Source of the DNA: Bremia lactucae
Taxonomy: Eukaryota; Oomycota; Peronosporomycetes; Peronosporales; Peronosporaceae
DNA: 11,343 nt
Direction of reading: 5' to 3'
NCBI RefSeq assembly: GCF_004359215.1
Contig: NC_090618.1
Location: 2,323,515-2,334,857, forward strand
Below are positions 1-7,171 of the stretch, one piece after another. The position numbers and the translations under genes were made by a program. Positions within the stretch are counted from its first letter, which is position 1; the number at the start of each line of letters is the position of its first letter. The notes below the pieces were generated by a model that saw only the letters and a list, made by a program, of their open reading frames with translations, had not been told where the DNA came from and ran no database searches.

Positions 1-560
1 GGTTTACCCGTCGATTTGAGCCGGGCTTTAAAAGCCTCTAGCGATCCAAAGACATATGAGTCGCGCAACTTAAGGCCTAGTGCCCAAGTTTTGGCACGAC
101 CTGCCAAATTTGATTGAGCGCATGCGACTTGCATTTGCTCGTCGATGATGTGACGAGCCCTTATGGCATCGTCCAGCTCGACAAAACATCGTAAAAAGGA
201 GTCTTCTTCGACTCCACTATACTTTGAGATATCAATCTTTAGAGTTTCGGGACGACGTGTATGCGTCGTCCCAGGTACAGGGGTCTGTATCTGTTGTAAT
301 ATCAACGGTTCTGCCTGTTGAGAGCTTTGCTGATTCAGCAAGGCTACCTTCTCCTTCATCTCGTCAAGTTAAGGTTGTATGAACTTGGCCATGGCTGAAT
401 GGAGGGCATCTCTGTCCAATACGAGCAGTACGGCCATGATGGCATCGTTTCCTACGGTCAAACTCATTCGTTCGACCTCACTCCTTTCTATGTCACTTAG
501 AAAGGAGTAGCTTTCACGCGAAACGTGATGCGTATTCCCACTATCATCTAACATGTCCAT
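1..560 (-). pseudogene. Ty3/gypsy retrotransposon gag, 5' part, with in-frame stop
   Basis: The minus strand, read from an ATG at 560, encodes the N-terminal part of a gag polyprotein. It runs off the left edge of the window, so the rest is missing. A TAA at 369-371 interrupts the frame after 63 codons. Reading resumes in the same frame without any frameshift to position 1, with an internal ATG at 359. The second part contains KIDISKYSGVEED, FVELDDAIRAR and NLAGRAKTWALGLKL, which I recognise as the capsid-like retrotransposon gag domain common in Phytophthora gypsy elements. A matching LTR and primer-binding site lie directly upstream on the same strand, which confirms orientation. The stop could be a decay mutation (CAA to TAA would fit), or translation might begin at 359. 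I favour a young, inactivated copy, since only one lesion is visible. Confidence 0.85.
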
Positions 561-595
561 GAAAGATGAAGGAAAAGTGGTCCTTGGACGGACTA

Positions 596-608
596 CAAAG
601 TGCTACCA
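596..608 (-). other. Candidate primer-binding site
   Basis: On the minus strand the sequence TGGTAGCACTTTG begins two bases after the LTR end. It starts with TGG, the complement of a tRNA CCA end. Its first ten bases match the initiator-methionine type of primer site used by Ty elements (TGGTAGCGCC) at eight positions. Location, orientation and two-base spacing fit an LTR retrotransposon. The exact primer tRNA is an inference. Confidence 0.6.
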
Positions 609-610
609 GA

Positions 611-1042
611 TGTAACGGGGCACTACGACTTGTACTGCTTCAGTACAAGTCCACTTCGCACTGCTTCAGTTGCGAGTGGTGCCTTACGTTACGTCACGTA
701 CACTAGAACGTGCAGAGAAGACTACTCTTTAAGACAACTGGGTTAAATGAAAACTGTATTAATATAATCAAGTATCTCTTCTTTCTATCTGTTAATGCTA
801 ATTAATCATAAACCAATACTAAACATGCAATTGAAAACTTATCTGTCTCTATCTCTTTGTTCACGTTTACAGCTGATTAGTCTGCGGGATAAATAGATAC
901 ATTGGCCTATACCTATTTATGGATAAAATTTCTGAACATTACTATATAAAGTAATATTCTCCAAAAATTATCTACCTTTTCGATATTATATTAATTAACA
1001 ACCTTTAAGTGTTAATTTCATGTAACGATACACCCCGTTACA
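611..1042 (-). repeat. Complete LTR of the gypsy element (5' LTR)
   Basis: This 432-bp LTR starts with TGTAACGGGG and ends with CCCCGTTACA, a perfect 10-bp terminal inverted repeat with TG...CA ends. It abuts the primer-binding site and gag on its left, so it is the 5' LTR of an element transcribed leftward. Its interior (about 720-1020) is AT-rich. The end facing gag carries two consecutive hairpins, at 628-650 and 651-679. The opposite end carries a 7-bp inverted repeat, TGTAACG/CGTTACA, at 1021-1042. An 8-bp inverted repeat ATAAATAG/CTATTTAT lies at 889-920. The partner LTR and any target-site duplication lie outside the window, so element age cannot be estimated here. Confidence 0.85.
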
Positions 1043-1260
1043 AGAGGCGGGACCAGGACACAAGTGCAAGATGACAGGACATAACGCCTGAACTTGTCGA
1101 CAGCGCGCAGCTAAACCCTCTTCCACACTGTAGTATACTTCATCATATAGTATATTCTTACAATTTTTCTGCTGTTGACAAAGTGCGGGGGTGGTGGCCG
1201 CTAAAAAAGTTTGTGGCGTAGTTTTAATTAGAATTGAATAAATGAAAGAGGGCGAATGGC

Positions 1261-1276
1261 GCTCATTTACTAATTT
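1261..1276 (+). promoter_or_regulatory. Oomycete-type core promoter (Inr plus flanking region)
   Basis: GCTCATTTACTAATTT matches the published oomycete core promoter consensus GCTCATTYYNCAWTTT at 14 of 16 positions. It would place transcription start near 1264 and give a leader of about 175 nt for the nuclease gene. That leader would contain three upstream ATGs, which is a point against it as the only start. The match is seen directly; promoter activity is inferred. Confidence 0.55.
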
Positions 1277-1347
1277 ATTAAGCTTTTAATGTTCAGTGGG
1301 ACATGATATTTCGAGATTTATTAATTATCTCTGATAGAACACATTCT

Positions 1348-1354
1348 TATATAT
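1348..1354 (+). promoter_or_regulatory. TATA-like box upstream of nuclease gene
   Basis: TATATAT lies 85 bp before the ATG at 1439. If used, transcription would start near 1380 and skip all the upstream ATGs, leaving a leader of about 60 nt. The surrounding DNA is AT-rich, so a chance match is quite possible. Confidence 0.25.
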
Positions 1355-1438
1355 GTACCCTTTTTAAAGACTAAATGGCCGAATTCCATCAAGCTAATCC
1401 CCATTATTGAAGCTTACCTATTTCATAGACCAAGCATA

Positions 1439-2317
1439 ATGCCAAGGCGTCGAGTCGGGCGGAATATCATGGTCTTCGCAAGCGAAGTTCCTGTTATAAG
1501 CGCGTTAAATCCCTATCGCAAGATTGAGGACGTACTGCTCGATGTATGGCGTCGCACAAATCCTCGCCAAATCGCAGCTCTCCAGGAAGAGCTTTCCTTA
1601 GCGCTACCTACAGTTGATGAAAAGATGCAGGCTGTCGTACAAGACTTGGGGGCTACCTCAGCGATCAATGAGCTAATTCAAGAGGCCTCAGCAGCTCAGA
1701 CCATTCGCCAAGTGGCGAAGGCACAAGCTAAAGTGGTGCAATCATTACCAACTACCACCCCCGCCGACATAAAGGCCGAAGTCGTGCAGTTTGTGACCTC
1801 GACGATGCACAAGAGCTTTGGCGTTAAAAAAGAGTCGGCGGGAATTGAGCACTATCAGCAACAGCAAAAAGTCGTTATTCAAGAGAGAAATTTAGTCTTT
1901 TCTAAAAAGAAAATCGCAACTTTAGGGGACTACAAGTTGCTAGTTGGGGGCAAGATTGATGGCCGCGCGGACGGAAAGGTGCTTGAAGTCAAGAATCGAC
2001 TGAAGCGCTTTATGGATCCTCTTCCTAAGTACGACCTTGCCCAATTGCAGACGTACTTGTTTATTTTGGACGTGCAAGAAGGCGAGTTGGTGGAGCATTT
2101 ACATGCGAAGAAGGCTCAGACGAAGGTCACAAAAGTAAAGAGGGACGACGAAATGTGGCATAACGAGATCCAACCGTACCTAGTAAGATTCGGCAGTGCC
2201 TTGACATACTTAATGCGGGATGAAACCACGCAACGTGACTACTTGACGGCTGAGGCAGGACAACAGCGGGAAATTTTGCGGTATCTATGGAGTCGAGAGG
2301 TCCAGCAGACTGATTAG
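1439..2317 (+). CDS. YqaJ/lambda-exonuclease-like PD-(D/E)XK nuclease
   Basis: The 292-residue protein carries the signature of the YqaJ/lambda-exonuclease family, phage and large-DNA-virus recombination nucleases that degrade one strand of duplex DNA from 5' ends. Seen in order: an N-terminal motif at residues 14-36 (SEVPVISALNPYRKIEDVLL, like the family's ILGLNPY region); a helical stretch (41-125); FGVKKE with E132 and Y139; GGKIDGRAD with D174; LEVKNR with E183 and K185; and QLQTY (Q202, Q204, Y206). D174, E183 and K185 form the D-X8-E-X-K core, so the catalytic set looks complete. The frame is intronless and unbroken. The first ATG has A at -3; M11, at 1469, has A at -3 and G at +4 and sits just before conserved sequence, so it may be the true start. 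The cellular role is unknown. Transfer from a virus or phage is an inference. Confidence 0.8.
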   Translation: MPRRRVGRNIMVFASEVPVISALNPYRKIEDVLLDVWRRTNPRQIAALQEELSLALPTVDEKMQAVVQDLGATSAINELIQEASAAQTIRQVAKAQAKVVQSLPTTTPADIKAEVVQFVTSTMHKSFGVKKESAGIEHYQQQQKVVIQERNLVFSKKKIATLGDYKLLVGGKIDGRADGKVLEVKNRLKRFMDPLPKYDLAQLQTYLFILDVQEGELVEHLHAKKAQTKVTKVKRDDEMWHNEIQPYLVRFGSALTYLMRDETTQRDYLTAEAGQQREILRYLWSREVQQTD

Positions 2318-2369
2318 TGTTTTTTTTTAAACAAGGGGTATTTTTATCATTTCAATCAATCATGATTTA

Positions 2370-2520
2370 CATTGAGGTTGATTTAGGCTCAAATCAACCA
2401 AATCAATAGAGCTAATGTCATATTGCATCAAAAATATCAAATTTGGTATTATTGGAACTATTTTAAGTCAAAATTAATAAAGATAATAACTTTGCACTAT
2501 ATTATTTCCTCTTATATTCT
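2370..2520 (+). repeat. LTR-like dispersed repeat, copy 1 (RPC1 promoter side)
   Basis: This stretch aligns by eye with the reverse complement of about 10191-10339, at roughly 70-75% identity over more than 110 bp. Shared landmarks are a GGTTGAT...ATCAACC hairpin (here 2376-2384 with 2391-2399, loop of 6), a near-palindrome around CAAATTTGG (2432-2452), the string GTCAAAATTAATAA, and a TATA-like stretch (TTATATT, 2512-2518). The TATA-like box and hairpin suggest a decayed LTR fragment, but no gag or pol is attached, so the class is uncertain. It ends about 55 bp before the RPC1 ATG. Confidence 0.65.
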
Positions 2521-2528
2521 AACTCGTG

Positions 2529-2621
2529 GTTACCATGGTAACTTATAATGACAAAATACGCAGAATTCTAACGAGATGGGTACATATCGGATTTGCCAGG
2601 TCTATTCCCAGAACCAACTAA
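2529..2621 (+). promoter_or_regulatory. Palindrome and overlapping upstream ORF at RPC1 start
   Basis: GTTACCATGGTAAC at 2529-2542 is a perfect 14-bp palindrome. It contains an ATG (2535) in a strong context, ACCATGG. That ATG opens a 28-codon frame ending in TAA at 2619-2621, out of frame with RPC1 and overlapping its first ATG at 2576. If transcripts include it, it would reduce initiation at 2576. If transcription starts downstream of it, the upstream ORF does not matter. Confidence 0.45.
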
Positions 2622-5600
2622 TCGACCATTTCGTCATGCTACGCGAGCGCGTAGGCCACCGCGTCGAACGGCGGAATCCGCTCGTCAAGCAATTTGTGCT
2701 CGAAAATGATCGACCATCCAAGATCAGCCACCTCAATTTTGGCTTGCTCTCCGACGTGGACATGATGCGCATGTCGGAACTGCGCGTCCAGTCGAAAGAC
2801 TTGTTCAAAGTGCAGACGCGTGAACCTCAAGTAGGGGGTGTACTGGACAAGCGACTGGGTGTGTCCAATAAAAAAGACACGTGCACCACGTGTCAGCTGA
2901 ATCTTGCAGACTGTGTGGGTCACTTTGGTTACATTCCGCTCGAGCTTCCCGTGTTTCACATTGGATACTTTAAAGCTATCACGGAGATCCTTCAGACGAT
3001 TTGCAAGACTTGCAGTCGTGTGCTTTTGCCACCGACAGAGCGCGAACTTTTTCTTAAACGGATGAGGGACCCCAAGGCCGATGTCTTGCGCCTCGTGGGG
3101 CTTCGAAAAAAGATCATGACACTGTGTAAAAAGACGGTCAAGTGTCCTCATTGCTCTGGAATCAATGGTACCGTGCGCAAAGTCACGAGTACGACATTGA
3201 AACTCGTGCACGAAAAGTTTCGTGCGAAAGCGACGCACGACTTGAGAAATGTCTTTGTCGCTCAATTTGCCGAGGCCCAAGCCACAAATTCCGAACTTGG
3301 TACGCACTTGGGCAAAGCACAAGAAGATTTAAGTCCACTTACAGTACAGCAATTGTTTCAAGCAATTCCGGATCAGGATTGTGAATTACTATGGGTCGAT
3401 GCCGACGGAGGACGCCCTGAGAAGCTCATTTTGAATGCGGTTTTGGTCCCACCTGTGTGCATTCGTCCGTCTGTGGCGATGGATGGAGGTAGTGGAAGTA
3501 ATGAAGACGACATTACGATTAAGCTTCAAGAGATCGTGCAAGTGAATTTTGCACTCCAAGCAGCGTTGCAAAAAGGGGCGTCGTTGAAAATGGTCATGGA
3601 AGATTGGGATTTCTTGCAAATTCAAGTCGCGCAATTAATTAATGGAGATACACCTGGATTAGTGAAACCCCTTGGGGTGAAGACGACCACACGGGGTCTA
3701 TGCCAACGTCTGAAGGGCAAACAAGGGCGTTTTCGTGGCAATTTGTCGGGCAAGCGTGTAGATTTCTCGGGTCGAACGGTCATTTCGCCGGACCCGAACC
3801 TCCGAATTGATCAAGTTGGTGTCCCTGAACATGTTGCCAAGACAATGACGTACCCTGAAAAGGTTACACGGTATAATCGCGAGAAGCTACGTCAGTGTAT
3901 TATCAATGGGCCTAATGTACACCCAGGAGCTAACGTCATTCGGATTGAAGGGCACCAATTTACGAAAAACTTGCTCTATGGTGATCGTGCGCTGTTGGCC
4001 GAGGAAATTAAGATTGGAGACGTTGTTGAACGTCATATGGAAGATGGCGATATTGTGCTCTTTAATCGCCAGCCGTCGCTTCATAAAATGTCGATTATGT
4101 CTCACCGTGTGAAAGTGATGCCGTGGCGTACCTTTCGCTTTAACGAGTGTGTGTGTTCGCCATACAATGCCGACTTTGACGGAGATGAAATGAATATGCA
4201 TCTCCCTCAAACAGAAGAAGCTCGGACGGAAGCGATTACCCTCATGGGCGTGGAAGAAAACCTCATTACACCTCGAAATGGCGAGCCCCTTGTGGCTGCA
4301 ACGCAAGATTTTCTCACGGCCTCGTATTTGCTCACGCAAAAGAATATTTTCTTTAATCGTGAACAGTTTTGCCAAGTTTTATCCATCATGAGCGATGCAA
4401 ACGAACACATCGAGTTACCACGTCCTGCGATTGTATGTCCTGTGCGGCTATGGACAGGAAAACAAGTTATTAGCTTACTAGTCAAACCTAATCAAGACAC
4501 GACAGTTTTAGTGAATCTAGAGCTCAAGGAACGCAACTATACGGATCGCAAGTATCTTTGCTGGAAGGACGGGTACGTGTGTTTCCGAAATAGCGAGCTC
4601 ATTTGTGGAAACCTTGGAAAAAAGACGCTCGGTGATGGAAGTAAACAAGGTCTGTTTTACGTTCTGATTCGAGATCACGGATCACATGAAGCTGCCCGTT
4701 GTATGAATCGCTTGGCCAAGCTCTGTGCCCGTTGGTTGGGCAATTTTAAAGGCTTTTCGATTGGCATTGATGATGTCACGCCGTCAACTGAATTGGCCGC
4801 CGAGAAGGAAAAACTTTTGCAAGCAGGATACGCTGCTGCGAATAAATCAATCGAAGCCTATCGACGTGGGAAATTGTCGCTTAAAGCCGGTTGCAATGCA
4901 ATTCAATCACTTGAGAGTGAACTCAATGGTCTACTTGGAAAGCTACGTGAGACAGCAGGGGCCGAGTGCATGCGGACGCTTCCGTTTCATAATAATCCGC
5001 GTATCATGGCCGAATGCGGCTCCAAAGGCAGTGCTCTTAATATCTCGCAAATGATGGCGTGTGTGGGGCAGCAATCGGTCAGCGGGAAGCGCGTGCCCGA
5101 AGGGTTTGTGAATCGGACGTTGCCACACTTTCTTCCACATGCTCTCCACGCGAGTGCCAAGGGGTTTGTCGCGAACTCCTTCTACAGCGGTCTAACAGCA
5201 ACGGAGTTTTTCTTTCATACCATGGGTGGACGGGAAGGACTTGTGGATACGGCGGTCAAGACGGCCGAAACGGGGTATATGGCCCGTCGACTCATGAAGG
5301 CCCTTGAAGATTTGTCGTGTCAATACGATAACACTGTTCGCAACTCGGAAGGGTCTGTCGTTCAGTTTACGTATGGCGACGATGGTCTGAATCCGGCCTA
5401 CATGGAAGGCGACGACCGTCCCGTGGATTTTCATCGGCTCCTCGAGCACATTCGAAATACGTTACCCGATCGCGAGTCGCCAGCATTGCTTCCGTTTGAG
5501 CTTCGTCGTTTAAGTAAGCAAGTGGTCCAGCGTCCTGCATTTCAAGCTATTCTTCCAACTGGTCGCAAGTTTTTGATTGAAATTGAAGAATTTCTTGGTG

Positions 5601-7171
5601 CTGTTGCGACCGAGATGGCAGCGAATCGAACAGGCTGTGGAATTGCGTCGTTGGACAAGGAAGTGCCTTCGTATGCGACGACATTGGAAAAGGCATTTGA
5701 CGAGACGGAAGCCTCGGTTGCAACAGTTAAGCTGAGCGAGAAAATCGTGGACAAGAAGTGGTTTAAAAAGGAAGTGCAAGATACGATGGCCATGGATGAG
5801 GAGATGAATGTCGAGGTGACACGATCGAGAGCCAAAGAATTGGATAAGGTGGGGCTTCCAGCGTGGGAACAATTGCATTTTCCGACAACTGCATCGCGTG
5901 CCGAGTGGTGTACGCGTGCAGGTTTAGACGGCACAAAGGAGAAGGAGGAAGCAGCGTGGTTGCTGTCACACAATGTCTGCCGTCTCACAACCAAGCAAGT
6001 TGAAAAGCTCGTGGAAAGTTCCTTGTTCAAGTACAATCGCGCTGGAATGGAGCCTGGAGAGGCTGTCGGTGCAGTCGGTGCCCAATCCATCTCCGAACCC
6101 GGTACTCAAATGACGCTCAAGACTTTTCACTTTGCGGGTGTTGCCAGTATGAACGTGACATTAGGTGTCCCGCGTTTGAAAGAGATTATCAATGCATCGA
6201 AAGTCATTAGCACGCCCATTATCACGGCCGCTTTAGTGTGCAAGACAGATGAACGTTCGGCGCGCATTGTCAAGGGCCAGATTGAAAAGACCACGTTAGG
6301 TGAAATTGCCGTGCACATTAAACAAGTGTTTGCGCGGGATCAAGCGTACTTGTCGGTAAAGCTCGATCTCCACGCAATTGAACAGCTTCATTTGAACATC
6401 ACTGCGAGCTCCGTGCGTACGAGTATCTTGAACGCAGTCGGGATTGGTCCTCGTAGCGCTCTTCGTCTTTTAAAAGAGCAGCATGTCCTGCTGAATGCCC
6501 GGTGTCCAGATAAACTTCGACTACTTGCCCCAACGAACTACAAAGGAGCCAAGAGTGACACGAGAGGAGCGTACTTTGCGCTACAAGCGCTCAAGTCGGA
6601 ATTACCAAGTGTCATTGTGCAAGGGATTCCAACGGTTCATCGGGCGGTGATTAATTACCAAGAAGTGCAGGATCCGAACGCAACCAAGTCGCTTCATTTG
6701 TTAGTAGAAGGCTACGGGCTTGCGGACGTCATGGGAATCCCTGGCGTCGACGGTCTTCGCACGACTTCAAATCACATTGTGGAAGTGGAAAAAACGCTTG
6801 GAATCGAGGCCGCACGGGAATTAATTAGCTCCGAAGTCAATTACATTATGAGTGCATACGGCATTGGAATCGATCGACGTCACTTGATGCTGCTATCCGA
6901 CATCATGACGTTTAAAGGAGAGGTGCTTGGGATCACTCGCTTTGGGATTGCCAAGATGAAGGAGAGTGTGCTTATGCTCGCGTCTTTTGAAAAGACGACC
7001 GACCACCTTTTTGATGCCGCAGTCCACTCACGCACGGATGCCATTGTAGGCGTAAGTGAGTGCATTATTATGGGCATTCCCATTCCTATAGGCACGGGAA
7101 TCTTTCAACTCTTGCGTCAGGTCGACAAGCCGCGTGTCCAGCAGCGGCGACCGCTTCTACTCCAGCTGTAG
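2576..7171 (+). CDS. RPC1: RNA polymerase III largest subunit (RPC1)
   Basis: This is the catalytic largest subunit of nuclear RNA polymerase III, which makes tRNA, 5S rRNA and U6. At 1531 residues it is complete and intronless, slightly longer than the usual 1390-1460. Seen: a zinc-binding clamp (C103, C106, C113, H116) and a second cysteine cluster (C143, C146, C190, C193); FSGRTVISPDPNLR at 397-410; RQPSLHK at 498-504; the Mg-binding NADFDGDEMN at 531-540; the bridge helix around 861-905; the trigger-loop region at 1161-1210 (FHFAGVASMNVTLGVPRLKEI), typical of Pol III; and a conserved C-terminus at 1418-1505. Residue 1173 is Ser in QSISEPGTQ, where Gly is nearly invariant. An in-frame TGA at 2549 bounds the frame. 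Residues 1-35 have no family counterpart I recognise; M21 (2636) is an alternative start. No Pol II-type C-terminal repeats are present. Confidence 0.97.
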   Translation: MGTYRICQVYSQNQLIDHFVMLRERVGHRVERRNPLVKQFVLENDRPSKISHLNFGLLSDVDMMRMSELRVQSKDLFKVQTREPQVGGVLDKRLGVSNKKDTCTTCQLNLADCVGHFGYIPLELPVFHIGYFKAITEILQTICKTCSRVLLPPTERELFLKRMRDPKADVLRLVGLRKKIMTLCKKTVKCPHCSGINGTVRKVTSTTLKLVHEKFRAKATHDLRNVFVAQFAEAQATNSELGTHLGKAQEDLSPLTVQQLFQAIPDQDCELLWVDADGGRPEKLILNAVLVPPVCIRPSVAMDGGSGSNEDDITIKLQEIVQVNFALQAALQKGASLKMVMEDWDFLQIQVAQLINGDTPGLVKPLGVKTTTRGLCQRLKGKQGRFRGNLSGKRVDFSGRTVISPDPNLRIDQVGVPEHVAKTMTYPEKVTRYNREKLRQCIINGPNVHPGANVIRIEGHQFTKNLLYGDRALLAEEIKIGDVVERHMEDGDIVLFNRQPSLHKMSIMSHRVKVMPWRTFRFNECVCSPYNADFDGDEMNMHLPQTEEARTEAITLMGVEENLITPRNGEPLVAATQDFLTASYLLTQKNIFFNREQFCQVLSIMSDANEHIELPRPAIVCPVRLWTGKQVISLLVKPNQDTTVLVNLELKERNYTDRKYLCWKDGYVCFRNSELICGNLGKKTLGDGSKQGLFYVLIRDHGSHEAARCMNRLAKLCARWLGNFKGFSIGIDDVTPSTELAAEKEKLLQAGYAAANKSIEAYRRGKLSLKAGCNAIQSLESELNGLLGKLRETAGAECMRTLPFHNNPRIMAECGSKGSALNISQMMACVGQQSVSGKRVPEGFVNRTLPHFLPHALHASAKGFVANSFYSGLTATEFFFHTMGGREGLVDTAVKTAETGYMARRLMKALEDLSCQYDNTVRNSEGSVVQFTYGDDGLNPAYMEGDDRPVDFHRLLEHIRNTLPDRESPALLPFELRRLSKQVVQRPAFQAILPTGRKFLIEIEEFLGAVATEMAANRTGCGIASLDKEVPSYATTLEKAFDETEASVATVKLSEKIVDKKWFKKEVQDTMAMDEEMNVEVTRSRAKELDKVGLPAWEQLHFPTTASRAEWCTRAGLDGTKEKEEAAWLLSHNVCRLTTKQVEKLVESSLFKYNRAGMEPGEAVGAVGAQSISEPGTQMTLKTFHFAGVASMNVTLGVPRLKEIINASKVISTPIITAALVCKTDERSARIVKGQIEKTTLGEIAVHIKQVFARDQAYLSVKLDLHAIEQLHLNITASSVRTSILNAVGIGPRSALRLLKEQHVLLNARCPDKLRLLAPTNYKGAKSDTRGAYFALQALKSELPSVIVQGIPTVHRAVINYQEVQDPNATKSLHLLVEGYGLADVMGIPGVDGLRTTSNHIVEVEKTLGIEAARELISSEVNYIMSAYGIGIDRRHLMLLSDIMTFKGEVLGITRFGIAKMKESVLMLASFEKTTDHLFDAAVHSRTDAIVGVSECIIMGIPIPIGTGIFQLLRQVDKPRVQQRRPLLLQL

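Larger units (their letters stand above)
1043..1438. other. Intergenic region between LTR and nuclease gene
   Basis: No gene is visible. The first 150 bases are mixed in composition. From about 1200 the sequence is AT-rich and holds the candidate promoter elements of the downstream nuclease gene. Upstream ATGs occur at 1289, 1303 and 1375. The last opens an 11-codon ORF (1375-1410) that ends before the main start. Confidence 0.6.

Noticed and set aside
2316..2328. T-run after the nuclease stop codon as a Pol III terminator
   Set aside because: No tRNA, 5S or other Pol III gene precedes it; it is simply 3' flanking sequence.
2639..3322. 227-codon minus-strand open frame inside RPC1
   Set aside because: It lies wholly antisense to conserved RPC1 zinc-binding sequence and its translation shows no domain; it is a by-product of the coding strand's codon use.
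5510..6090. Minus-strand open frames of 122 and 182 codons inside RPC1
   Set aside because: Both are antisense to RPC1, overlap each other in different frames and have no recognisable motif.
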